Of a DNA stretch of 64,000 nt, positions 8,604 through 16,267 are shown in pieces. The stretch is from assembly GCA_050313995.1 (NCBI GenBank), contig JBNPMM010000003.1; one strand, given 5' to 3'. The position numbers and the translations under genes are program-made. The stretch's first letter is position 1. Each line of letters starts with the position of its first letter. The DNA comes from JAUMWX01 sp023394215 (GTDB lineage Bacteria; Bacillota; Clostridia; Tissierellales; Peptoniphilaceae). The notes under the pieces are model-generated. The model ran no database searches and had not been told where the DNA came from. It saw only the letters and a list, made by a program, of their open reading frames with translations.

Positions 8604-9484
8604 CAATTCACCCTCTTTCCCCTTACAAAATTAAAGGCTATATTTATCAACAATATAAAGAAAAATAGCACCGCCCCTGTCGCTATAAGTGCATTTGAGT
8701 GAAACTGCCCCGCATAGCTCATCTCCAAAACTATATTTGTGGTAAGGGTTCTTACTCCTAAAAATATATCCTTAGGCATAATCGCCTGGTTTCCTGCAAC
8801 CATTGCAACCGCCATAGTCTCCCCTATAGCCCTGCCCGTTCCCATTATTACAGATGATAGAACTCCGGATTTTGCAGCAGGTAATATTACATTTAAAATA
8901 GCTCTTTCCTTACTGGCTCCTAAGCCTACAGCTCCCTCATAGTAGCTTGCCGGTACCGCCCTTAGGGCTGCTTCGGATAGAGAAATTAGAGTCGGAAGTA
9001 TCATTATCGTCAAAACTATTATTGCCGCAAATAAGGATTGCCCCGTCTTTCCTGATATTTGCCTCACCCAAGGTACTACCAGGGTTAAGGCAAAAAGTCC
9101 GTATACTACAGACGGGATTCCGGCTAACAGGTTTATTCCTCCCTTAAGATATTTATATAAGGGCTTAGGTGCATAAAAGGCCATAAATACGGAGGCCATT
9201 ATTCCTATGGGCACTCCCAACAAAACGGAGCCGAGAGTAGCATAAGTACTCCCGACAATCATTGGCAATATTCCGAATTTAGGGTTTGTTGCATTGGGTT
9301 TCCACTTTGTCCCTATAAGAAATTCTACCGGCCCAATTTCAAGTATTGTAGGTATAGCCCTGGAAAAAATAAAGTAAAGTATAAATACCAGGGATACTAT
9401 GGAAGTCGCTGTAGCCATAATAAATATGAGCCTGGATAATTTTTCAAAGCCATTCTCCTTGCCGGCTGTAACTTTACTTTTCAT
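8603..9484 (-). CDS. pstC: phosphate ABC transporter permease PstC
   Basis: The second permease of the Pst system, 293 residues with about six transmembrane helices. Family hallmarks are EFLIGTKWKPNA in the first external loop, GIPSVVYGLFAL and the ATPase-contact segment SEAALRAVPASYYEGAVGLG. It sits 18 bases after pstS and overlaps the start of pstA. No unusual residues were noted. Confidence 0.96.
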   Translation of the reverse strand: MKSKVTAGKENGFEKLSRLIFIMATATSIVSLVFILYFIFSRAIPTILEIGPVEFLIGTKWKPNATNPKFGILPMIVGSTYATLGSVLLGVPIGIMASVFMAFYAPKPLYKYLKGGINLLAGIPSVVYGLFALTLVVPWVRQISGKTGQSLFAAIIVLTIMILPTLISLSEAALRAVPASYYEGAVGLGASKERAILNVILPAAKSGVLSSVIMGTGRAIGETMAVAMVAGNQAIMPKDIFLGVRTLTTNIVLEMSYAGQFHSNALIATGAVLFFFILLINIAFNFVRGKRVN

Positions 9485-9502
9485 AATTTCCTCCGGATTT
9501 CA

Positions 9503-10438
9503 TCACTTACTAAGCTCTTCCCAATTTTTAATATTCCCTAAATATATATCTCTCACCTGTTCAGTACTTATCTCATTGTTACTGTTGTTGGGTGAAACTA
9601 TTACCGCTATACCGTCCTTTGCTATAGTAGACGATTCCAATTTTTCCTCAGCCTTCAAAGCTCTTGAACTCATTCCCAAATCAACATTTCCTGCAAGAGC
9701 TTCCTTTATACCTGTCCCTGAACCCGTCTCTTGAATTTCAATCTTTACACCCGGATTTATAGCCATATATGCCTCTGCCATCTTGGCTACCAAAGGACCT
9801 ACCGATGTCGAACCTGTTATTGAAATTTCTCCACTCAAACCTTCTTTTTTTTCATAATTCTTTGCTGAGCTGTCTACAGCTACATAGGATTCCTTAACGA
9901 TTTCCTGACCTTCTTTTGAAAGCATATATGATAAAAAGTCCTTAGCCAAAACACTCAAATCTTTTTCCGCCTTATAAACAAGCAGAAAAGGTCTTTGTAT
10001 CTTATATTCTCCCTTTTGAACATTTTCTTCCGTGGCTTCTACTCCATCCACTTTCAAGGCTTTTACATTTGAATTTACAGAACCCAATGATACATATCCT
10101 ATAGCCCTGTCATCTCCTGCAACCGAGGTTAGCAATTCATTTGTAGTCTTCGCTATAACAGCTGTTTCAACTGTAGCATCCTCTTTTTTCCCGTCAACTT
10201 CAGCTTCAACACCGACTATTTCAACAAAGGCCCCCCTTGTACCGGAACCGTCCTCTCTTGAAATCACATTTATAGAACCGCTTGTAGCCGTGCCTTTTTC
10301 AATTTTACTGTCTTGTACAGCTTTTTCCCCTTCCTTACCGGACTGACCTTCCTTACCGGACTGACCCTCCTTACCGCAAGCTGTTAAAGCCGTAAGCAAA
10401 ACAAGGACTAATAGTAAATATGATATTGTCTTTTTCAT
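9503..10438 (-). CDS. pstS: phosphate-binding lipoprotein PstS, permuted module order
   Basis: The extracellular phosphate receptor of the Pst importer. Signal peptide and lipobox LTALTAC give a lipidated Cys21, followed by a Gly/Lys/Glu linker with a GQSGKE repeat. The mature part contains all the usual phosphate-binding loops but in swapped order. Residues about 54-195 (ISREDGSGTRGAF, AIGYVSLG, VKALKVDG, SKEGQEIV) match the part that is C-terminal in a standard PstS. Residues about 202-311 (ITGSTSVGPL, GSGTGI, LGMSSRALK, IVSPNNSNN, NIKNWEEL) match the normal N-terminal part. I believe this order also occurs in other clostridial PstS-like proteins, but cannot check it here. A good ribosome-binding site (AAGGAG) and a Pho box lie upstream. 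Confidence 0.92.
   Translation of the reverse strand: MKKTISYLLLVLVLLTALTACGKEGQSGKEGQSGKEGEKAVQDSKIEKGTATSGSINVISREDGSGTRGAFVEIVGVEAEVDGKKEDATVETAVIAKTTNELLTSVAGDDRAIGYVSLGSVNSNVKALKVDGVEATEENVQKGEYKIQRPFLLVYKAEKDLSVLAKDFLSYMLSKEGQEIVKESYVAVDSSAKNYEKKEGLSGEISITGSTSVGPLVAKMAEAYMAINPGVKIEIQETGSGTGIKEALAGNVDLGMSSRALKAEEKLESSTIAKDGIAVIVSPNNSNNEISTEQVRDIYLGNIKNWEELSK
10331..10376 (-). repeat. 18-bp tandem repeat in the pstS linker
   Basis: Two identical 18-base units (10331-10348 and 10349-10366) and a partial third encode the GQSGKE repeats just behind the lipidated Cys of PstS. Such short in-frame repeats can change copy number by slippage and alter linker length without breaking the frame. 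Confidence 0.75.
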
Positions 10439-10499
10439 TTTGTCTCCTTAAGTAAATTTAATTTTCAAATTGCTTTACAAGCATATGATAAAAGACTTT

Positions 10500-10538
10500 T
10501 GTAAAGTAAAAATGCTCTATTTGTAAAATCTGTGTAAA
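10500..10538 (-). promoter_or_regulatory. Pho box ahead of pstS
   Basis: On the minus strand TTTACA occurs at 10533-10538, 10522-10527 and 10500-10505. The positions are in exact 11-bp phase, with a degenerate unit AGCATT at 10511-10516 filling the gap. Repeats of TT(A/T)ACA with an 11-bp period are the known site for PhoP/PhoB-type regulators in Firmicutes. The site is about 60-100 bases upstream of the pstS start. No clear -10 could be assigned, which fits an activator-dependent promoter. Confidence 0.75.
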
Positions 10539-10552
10539 TTATTTACCAGCTA

Positions 10553-10649
10553 AAAACAAAAAATCCCGATTTTGGACTTATAAGTAAACTAAAGTCAAAA
10601 ATTGAATTTTTACATCCAACTTTTAACACCAGTCAAAGCCGAAAATCGG
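10553..10649 (-). terminator. possible long-range terminator after the cardiolipin synthase gene
   Basis: On the minus strand an arm CCGATTTT (10642-10649) can pair with AAAATCGG (10566-10573), which is followed by GGATTTTTTGTTTTT. Between the arms is a further GACTT/AAGTC hairpin. The first arm can also fold on itself as CCGATTTTCGG, so two alternative structures exist. The rest of the 240-base gap holds only the Pho box. Confidence 0.4.
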
Positions 10650-10679
10650 AATCTTTATGTAATATTTATTATTTTATTT

Positions 10680-12128
10680 TTATAATATAGGGGCAAATAG
10701 CCTCGCTATTGGCTCCTTTATTCTTATATGCAATGGACGCTTATTCATAAGGTCTACAGTAAGTTTTGTACACTTTTCCAAGTCAATGTAAAACTGAGCC
10801 TTGAGTTTTGCGTTGATTTCCTTGCTGTATATTACGGCATTGGCCTCAAAATTTAGGGCAAAAGACCTTTCATCCAGGTTTGCCGAACCGACTGTTGCAA
10901 GAAGATTGTCTACAACCACAACCTTAGCATGTAAGAATCCCTCATCATATGTATAAACATTTGCTCCAAGCTCTACAAGTTCTCTGGCAAAAGATGTAGT
11001 TGCCCAATATATAATTATGTGATCGGGCTTTGAAGGTATCATTATATTCACCGACACCCCCTTAATTATCGCCATCTTTATAGCTTCCATTATAGAGGCA
11101 TCCGGCACTAAATAAGGAGTTTGAATATATATGGACTTCTTAGCAGAATTGATCATATAGAGCATAAGATTTTTAATGTTCTGAAATTCCGTATCCGGTC
11201 CGGATGTGACTATCTGAACCGCTTTGTTTCCCTTAATGCTTATGTTTTGGGAAATTATATCGGAATCCATATCAATATGATTGTTATTTGAATAATACCA
11301 ATCCTTCAAAAATCTAAGTTTAAGCCCTATTACAGCCGAACCTTCAAGTCTCAAATGAGTATCCCTCCAAGGCCCCATATTTTTATACTTGCCCAGGTAG
11401 TCATCTCCCACGTTAAATCCGCCTATATAGGCTATCTTATCATCTATAACTACTATTTTCCTATGATTTCTATAATTTATTTTAGGGTTAAAAATCCTAA
11501 GTATTGGCGGATAAAATCTTATATATTCCCCACCAAGCGCCAGATACCTTCTCAAATATTTTTTCCTGAAACCTCTTGAACCTATGGCATCAACCAAAAG
11601 TCTGACCTTAAGGCCCTCTTTGAGTTTTTCCTCTAAAAGGCTTATTATGGACTTACCCAACTTATCCGAACGAAATATGTAATACTGAATATCTATAGAA
11701 TGTTCCGCTTCTTTTATATCCTTCATAAGGGCTTTAAACTTATCTTTTCCCCAATTATAAATCTCTATATCATTGTTTTCCGTATAATAGGCATTGTCTC
11801 CATAAAGATTCATCTTTATAAGAGCATCATATTCCGCCGAATCTCTCTTCTTATATTTAAACTTATTTTCCTCTATAAGCTCATATTGAAGCTCTCCAAG
11901 TTTTGTTATGATTTCATCATCTTCTTTTTTTAGCCTGAACATCTTGGCATTTCTTTGATTTGTTCCTATAAACAAGAAAATAATAAATCCCAGAATAGGA
12001 AGAGCATTTATAACCAAAACCCACGTAAGCGTGGATTTTGGATTTTTTCTACCGTAAAAAATTACATAAATAGTCACTAAAAAATTGAACACCCAAATTA
12101 AACTCGTGCCAGTTATATAATCTATCAT
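10680..12128 (-). CDS. cls: cardiolipin synthase (phospholipase D family)
   Basis: Membrane enzyme that joins two phosphatidylglycerols into cardiolipin plus glycerol. The 482-residue protein has two N-terminal transmembrane helices (WVFNFLVTIYVIFYG and LVINALPILGFIIFLFIG), then two phospholipase D domains. Each has an HKD motif: NHRKIVVIDDKIAYIGGFN in the first and LHAKVVVVDNLLATVGSANL in the second. Length is typical for ClsA-type enzymes. It starts 9 bases after typA, so the pair is probably co-transcribed. Confidence 0.95.
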   Translation of the reverse strand: MIDYITGTSLIWVFNFLVTIYVIFYGRKNPKSTLTWVLVINALPILGFIIFLFIGTNQRNAKMFRLKKEDDEIITKLGELQYELIEENKFKYKKRDSAEYDALIKMNLYGDNAYYTENNDIEIYNWGKDKFKALMKDIKEAEHSIDIQYYIFRSDKLGKSIISLLEEKLKEGLKVRLLVDAIGSRGFRKKYLRRYLALGGEYIRFYPPILRIFNPKINYRNHRKIVVIDDKIAYIGGFNVGDDYLGKYKNMGPWRDTHLRLEGSAVIGLKLRFLKDWYYSNNNHIDMDSDIISQNISIKGNKAVQIVTSGPDTEFQNIKNLMLYMINSAKKSIYIQTPYLVPDASIMEAIKMAIIKGVSVNIMIPSKPDHIIIYWATTSFARELVELGANVYTYDEGFLHAKVVVVDNLLATVGSANLDERSFALNFEANAVIYSKEINAKLKAQFYIDLEKCTKLTVDLMNKRPLHIRIKEPIARLFAPIL

Positions 12129-12137
12129 ATGGTCTCC

Positions 12138-13958
12138 TTATTTTTTTGACTTATATCTTAAGTCGGTATTAAGTATTTTTTTTCTGATCCTCAAATTTTT
12201 AGGTGTAACTTCTACCAATTCATCGTCTTCTATGAATTCCAACATTTGCTCCAAACTCATTTGCTTAGGCGGTGAAAGCTTCAAGGCATCATCGGAGGCT
12301 GAGGAACGAATATTTGTCTGTGCCTTTTTCTTACACACATTCACTTCTATATCCAGACCCTTGGGGGATTCTCCGACCACCATTCCCTCATAAACTTCCT
12401 CTCCGGGAGCTATAAAAAGATTTCCCCTCTTCCATGCCGAATCAAGAGCGTAGCCTGTGGCCACTCCAGTTTCAAAACTTATAAGTGAACCGTATTGCCT
12501 CCTTGCTATATCTCCTTTATATGGCTCATAGCTGTCAAATACGGTATTTATTATTCCTGTACCCTTAGTATCCGATATAAACTCCTGCCTATAGCCCACA
12601 AGTCCCCTTGCCGGCATCTTAAATACAAGCCTTACATAACCTGTAGATGTATTTGCCATTGAAGTCATCTCAGCCTTTCTTTGCCCTAACTTTTCTATTA
12701 TACTGCCTACATAAATATCTTCGACATCTATCGTAACTATTTCCATAGGTTCATATTTTTTACCATTCTCATTTTTAAATAAGACTTCCGGCTTGGATAC
12801 TTGGAATTCATAACCTTCCCTTCTCATATTTTCTATTAACACGGATAAATGAAGCTCGCCCCTTCCGCTAACCTTAAATACATCGGTTGAACCTGTGTCT
12901 TCAACTTTAAGGCTGACATCAGTTTCCGCCTCTTTATAAAGTCTGTTTCTTAAATGTCTTGATGTAACAAACTTACCCTCTCTACCCGCAAACGGAGAAT
13001 CATTTACAAGGAAGTTCATGGAAAGTGTAGGTTCTGAAATTTTTACAAAAGGAAGGGCACTTAAATCCTGAGGTGAGCAAAGAGTGTCGCCTATACTTAT
13101 ACCTTCAACTCCTGATATGGCAACTATGGCTCCTGCCGATGCTTGCTCTACCGAAACTCTTTGTAAGCCTTCGAATTCATATATACTGGTTACCTTAATC
13201 TTATCCTTCTTTTCAGGATTATTGTAATTTACTATATAGGCTTCATCATGAAGTCTTATAACTCCGTCTTCTACCTTACCTATACCTATCCTCCCCATAT
13301 ATTCATTGTAGTCGGTAGTGGAAATAAGTATCTTAAAAGGCTTTGACGCATCTCCTGCAGGTGTCGGAATATATTCAACTATTGTATCAAGCAAAACCTT
13401 CATATTATCAGCTTTTTCATTATAGTCAAGACTTGCCCACCCGTCTCTTGCGGAAGCATAAACTATAGGAGCATCCAAGTAATGGTCTGAGGCGTTCAAA
13501 CTTATAAACAAGTCCAAGATTTCATCAACAACCTCTTCCGGTCTTGCCTTATCCCTATCAATCTTGTTCAAGCATATAACAGCCGGCAAATCAAGGTCTA
13601 TGGCCTTCTTGATTACGAATTTAGTCTGCGGCATAACCCCTTCAAAGGCATCAACTACCAAAACAACTCCATCTGTCATCTTAAGCACACGTTCCACCTC
13701 TCCACCGAAATCCGCATGCCCCGGGGTATCAATAATGTTTATCTTGATATCTTTATAGGCTATGGAAGTATTTTTAGAAAGAATCGTTATACCCCGTTCT
13801 CTTTCTATATCATTTGAATCCATTACCCTCTCTTTTACTTCCTGATTTTGTCTAAATATACCCCCTTGTTTCAATAAAGAATCAACCAAAGTTGTTTTAC
13901 CGTGATCAACATGGGCTATTATAGCTATATTTCTTATATTTTTTTGATTTTCTATCAT
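12138..13958 (-). CDS. typA: translational GTPase TypA/BipA
   Basis: Ribosome-associated GTPase of 606 residues, related to EF-G and linked to stress and cold adaptation and ribosome assembly. It shows G1 AHVDHGKTT, the switch-I segment RERGITI, G3 DTPGHADFGGEV and G4 LNKIDRD. The EF-G-like domains III and V follow, then the TypA-specific C-terminal domain (KAQTNIRSSASDDALKL). The start at 13958 is preceded by AGAGGT. The gene is complete and unremarkable. Confidence 0.97.
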   Translation of the reverse strand: MIENQKNIRNIAIIAHVDHGKTTLVDSLLKQGGIFRQNQEVKERVMDSNDIERERGITILSKNTSIAYKDIKINIIDTPGHADFGGEVERVLKMTDGVVLVVDAFEGVMPQTKFVIKKAIDLDLPAVICLNKIDRDKARPEEVVDEILDLFISLNASDHYLDAPIVYASARDGWASLDYNEKADNMKVLLDTIVEYIPTPAGDASKPFKILISTTDYNEYMGRIGIGKVEDGVIRLHDEAYIVNYNNPEKKDKIKVTSIYEFEGLQRVSVEQASAGAIVAISGVEGISIGDTLCSPQDLSALPFVKISEPTLSMNFLVNDSPFAGREGKFVTSRHLRNRLYKEAETDVSLKVEDTGSTDVFKVSGRGELHLSVLIENMRREGYEFQVSKPEVLFKNENGKKYEPMEIVTIDVEDIYVGSIIEKLGQRKAEMTSMANTSTGYVRLVFKMPARGLVGYRQEFISDTKGTGIINTVFDSYEPYKGDIARRQYGSLISFETGVATGYALDSAWKRGNLFIAPGEEVYEGMVVGESPKGLDIEVNVCKKKAQTNIRSSASDDALKLSPPKQMSLEQMLEFIEDDELVEVTPKNLRIRKKILNTDLRYKSKK

Positions 13959-14011
13959 AATTACCTCTCAATCCATTAGCTATTTTAACACATAAAAAAA
14001 TATATTAAAAT

Positions 14012-14047
14012 AAAAAATCCGCTTACAGACTATCTCCACAAGCAGAC
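14012..14047 (-). terminator. terminator after the RsbW-like gene
   Basis: Read on the minus strand, TCTGCTT pairs with AAGCGGA (one G-U pair) and is followed by a run of six T. It lies directly after the stop of the RsbW-like gene and before typA. Confidence 0.6.
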
Positions 14048-14431
14048 CTATAGGGCAATACTGCACCTTACCAAATTATTCTCTATTTCAACAAAATCAC
14101 TCAGACTCTCAACTATCAAAAGACCCCTGCCGCAACATTTTAAATCGCAAACATCATAAGGATAATCATTCAAGATACCCCTACCTTCATCCTTAACTTC
14201 AACATAGGCATGGCTGTCATCCAATTTAAACTTGATAGAAATCAACTTATTAATATCCTTTTGATTACCGTGTTCAAAACCGTTAATCAAAAGTTCATTT
14301 AAGATAAGACGTATATCAAATATGACATCTTCATCTTCTATCAAAGGCTTTATTTCTTTTAAAATATTAGCAACAGTAGTATTTATAGAATCTATACTGC
14401 TATTAAATACATCGCTATATAAAAATGCCAT
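14048..14431 (-). CDS. RsbW/SpoIIAB-like ATP-binding protein (anti-sigma-type serine kinase fold)
   Basis: A 127-residue cytosolic protein with the GHKL ATPase fold of anti-sigma-factor kinases. The N-box reads LILNELLINGFEHGNQKD, the G1 box VEVKDEGRGI and the G2 box CGRGLLIVESLSD. Such proteins bind a sigma factor or phosphorylate an anti-anti-sigma partner. There is no STAS-domain antagonist and no sigma factor gene beside it, so the partner is unknown; it could also be a stand-alone regulator of another protein. AAGGAGG precedes the ATG. The gene faces away from the rubredoxin gene and ends in its own terminator. Confidence 0.8.
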   Translation of the reverse strand: MAFLYSDVFNSSIDSINTTVANILKEIKPLIEDEDVIFDIRLILNELLINGFEHGNQKDINKLISIKFKLDDSHAYVEVKDEGRGILNDYPYDVCDLKCCGRGLLIVESLSDFVEIENNLVRCSIAL

Positions 14432-14565
14432 TCGACATACCTCCTTTTTCTTTTCTACTATTTCTATTTACCCTCAAAGCGGAAGAAATAATCACTTTTT
14501 AAGCAATTTAGAAAAAATAAAATTATTTTCAATAAGATGATATATATTTTTTTTTCTGGGTATCT

Positions 14566-14598
14566 TATAATTGTACTGATAAGGTCCGAAAAGACCTT
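14566..14598 (+). promoter_or_regulatory. -10 box and leader hairpin of the rubredoxin gene
   Basis: A TATAAT at 14566-14571 is followed by a perfect inverted repeat, AAGGTC (14581-14586), loop CGAAAA, GACCTT (14593-14598). The hairpin would sit at the very 5' end of the message and may stabilise it, or act as an operator. No convincing -35 is visible. Confidence 0.5.
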
Positions 14599-14628
14599 TA
14601 GATAGACAAATTATACGGAGGTAGAGAA

Positions 14629-14787
14629 ATGACAAAATGGGAATGTCAAGCTTGTGGTTACATCTATGATCCAGAATTGGGTGATCCTGATAACGGCGTA
14701 GCACCGGGAACAGCATTTGAAGATCTTGCTGAAGACTGGACTTGTCCACTATGCGGCGTTGATAAATCAATGTTCGAAGCAGTTTAA
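14629..14787 (+). CDS. rubR: rubredoxin
   Basis: A 52-residue iron protein, MTKWECQACGYIYDP at the start, with the four iron-ligating cysteines in two knuckles: C6-x2-C9 and C39-P-L-C42. The aromatic core residues (Trp4, Tyr11, Tyr13, Trp38) of the family are present. It carries single electrons in the cytosol of anaerobes, often to peroxide- or oxygen-detoxifying enzymes such as rubrerythrin, none of which is encoded nearby. GGAGG lies seven bases ahead of the ATG. The gene is a single-gene unit with its own leader hairpin and a strong terminator, which suggests high expression. The symbol is only a conventional one. Confidence 0.97.
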   Translation: MTKWECQACGYIYDPELGDPDNGVAPGTAFEDLAEDWTCPLCGVDKSMFEAV

Positions 14788-14843
14788 TAAAAATTGAAGG
14801 CTTATGCAGGTCGCTTTGTACATTGCTTAAGATTCTAAATTTC

Positions 14844-14869
14844 CGGCACAGTTAATCTGTGCCGTTTTT
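14844..14869 (+). terminator. rubredoxin terminator
   Basis: Perfect 8-bp stem CGGCACAG / CTGTGCCG with a five-base loop and five T directly after it, a textbook intrinsic terminator. Confidence 0.9.
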
Positions 14870-14964
14870 CATTTACTCAAAATTTTTTCCTTTATCTCTA
14901 AATATTACAAATTATTTATTTGTCCATTTTCCTTTTTTAAGGTAAACTTTCCATAGGAGGAATT

Positions 14965-15627
14965 ATGTCGGAAAAAACGGATAAAGAAATTAAAGAATTT
15001 AATATAGATTTTGATGATGCTGAAGAAGCTGAAATAGCTAAGAGGAGAAAGATTTTTAACAGGGTTGCAAGTGTCGGACTTATTATAGGTTCCGTATTTG
15101 CCATATACGGATTTACCAAGGGATATTTTACAGACCCCTCAAAATTTAAAGACCTTCTTGGATACCTGGGACCTGCGTCCCCCTTTATATTTGTGATATT
15201 ACAAGCCCTACTTATAGTCTTTCCGGTCATACCTGCCGGTATAAACTATCTTGCCGGCATACTTGCCTACGGCAACATAACGGGATTTTTACTCAACTAT
15301 ATAGGCATATGCTTAGGCTCTCTTGTAATTTTCCTTCTTGCAAGATTTTATGGAAGAGCTTTCGTGGGCATCTTTGCAAAGGAAAAAACCTACAACAAAT
15401 ATGTAGGCTGGCTGAATAAGGGCGGAAAAATAGACTATATGTTAATAGGCGCTCTGTTGATTCCCTTTGCCCCTGATGATATCACATGTATGCTTTGCGG
15501 GCTCACAGATATGAAAACTTCAAGATTTTTAACCATACTCCTACTGCTTAAACCAATATCCTTGGTAAGTTTCCTATTTATAATGTCCAAGGGAGCAGAC
15601 TCACTCTATAAATTAATATTCGGATAA
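14965..15627 (+). CDS. TVP38/TMEM64 (DedA-superfamily) membrane protein
   Basis: A 220-residue membrane protein. A charged cytosolic N-terminus of about 35 residues is followed by five or six hydrophobic segments (VGLIIGSVFAIYGFTKGYF, FIFVILQALLIVFPVIPAG, IGICLGSLVIFLLARFYG and others). The pattern PVIPAGINYLAGILAYGNITG followed by GSLVIFLLARFYGR is typical of the TVP38/VTT domain. DedA-superfamily members are thought to move lipids or lipid carriers across the membrane. AGGAGG precedes the ATG. It is convergent with engB and shares a terminator with it. The substrate is unknown. Confidence 0.85.
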   Translation: MSEKTDKEIKEFNIDFDDAEEAEIAKRRKIFNRVASVGLIIGSVFAIYGFTKGYFTDPSKFKDLLGYLGPASPFIFVILQALLIVFPVIPAGINYLAGILAYGNITGFLLNYIGICLGSLVIFLLARFYGRAFVGIFAKEKTYNKYVGWLNKGGKIDYMLIGALLIPFAPDDITCMLCGLTDMKTSRFLTILLLLKPISLVSFLFIMSKGADSLYKLIFG

Positions 15628-15668
15628 AAAGCCCGGAAATATAAGCATTTTTATATTTCCAGGCTTTT
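15627..15668. terminator. bidirectional terminator
   Basis: AAAAGCC and GGCTTTT enclose a 10-bp stem GGAAATATAA / TTATATTTCC with a six-base loop and one mismatch. T-runs on both strands make it a shared terminator for the TVP38-type gene (+) and engB (-). Confidence 0.85.
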
Positions 15669-15673
15669 ATTTT

Positions 15674-16261
15674 TTAATCTTCAATTAATTTTTGAAAAAG
15701 AAACAGTATCTTTTCCTTATTTTCCTTACTTTCTGCCGAATAATAGATTATTTTCGATCTGTCCTCTATTTCAAGTTTTTTTGAAATTACTTTTATATGC
15801 TGCTGCAATCTGGATTTTCCTATCTTATCAAGCTTTGTAGCTATTACATAACCGGAATAACCCCTATCAACAATCCAATCATACATCATCTTATCATCAG
15901 CAGTAGGTTCGTGTCTTATATCTACCAATAATATAACTTCTTTAAGGTTTCCTCTTACTGTAAGATAAGTATTTATAGCCTCTGCCCAGCTGTCTCTATC
16001 ATACTGGGATGCTTGGGCATAGCCATAACCCGGCAAATCTACAATCCTAAAAATATTATCAACATTATAAAAATTTATAGTTCTTGTTTTGCCCGGCTTC
16101 GATGAAGTCCTTGCTAAGTTTTTTCTGCCTACTATGGTATTTATAAGTGAAGACTTTCCTACATTGGATCTTCCTGCCAAGGCTATTTCCGGAAAATCCT
16201 CTCCGGGATACTGGTCCTGCTTAAAAGCTATTTTTTCAAGAACGGGATTATTTATCTTCAT
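15674..16261 (-). CDS. engB: ribosome biogenesis GTPase EngB/YsxC
   Basis: Small GTPase of 195 residues needed for large ribosomal subunit assembly. G1 is GRSNVGKSS, the switch region has the family pattern TSSKPGKTRTINFY, G3 is DLPGYGYA and G4 TKLDKIG. It follows lon by six bases, the same order as in Bacillus (tig-clpX-lon-ysxC), and ends the quality-control cluster. Length is normal. Confidence 0.97.
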   Translation of the reverse strand: MKINNPVLEKIAFKQDQYPGEDFPEIALAGRSNVGKSSLINTIVGRKNLARTSSKPGKTRTINFYNVDNIFRIVDLPGYGYAQASQYDRDSWAEAINTYLTVRGNLKEVILLVDIRHEPTADDKMMYDWIVDRGYSGYVIATKLDKIGKSRLQQHIKVISKKLEIEDRSKIIYYSAESKENKEKILFLFQKLIED

Positions 16262-16267
16262 ATTAAC

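Noticed and set aside
14492..14770. A 92-codon frame on the minus strand over the rubredoxin gene
   Set aside because: It lies antisense to a perfectly recognisable rubredoxin, has no ribosome-binding site and an unnatural composition.
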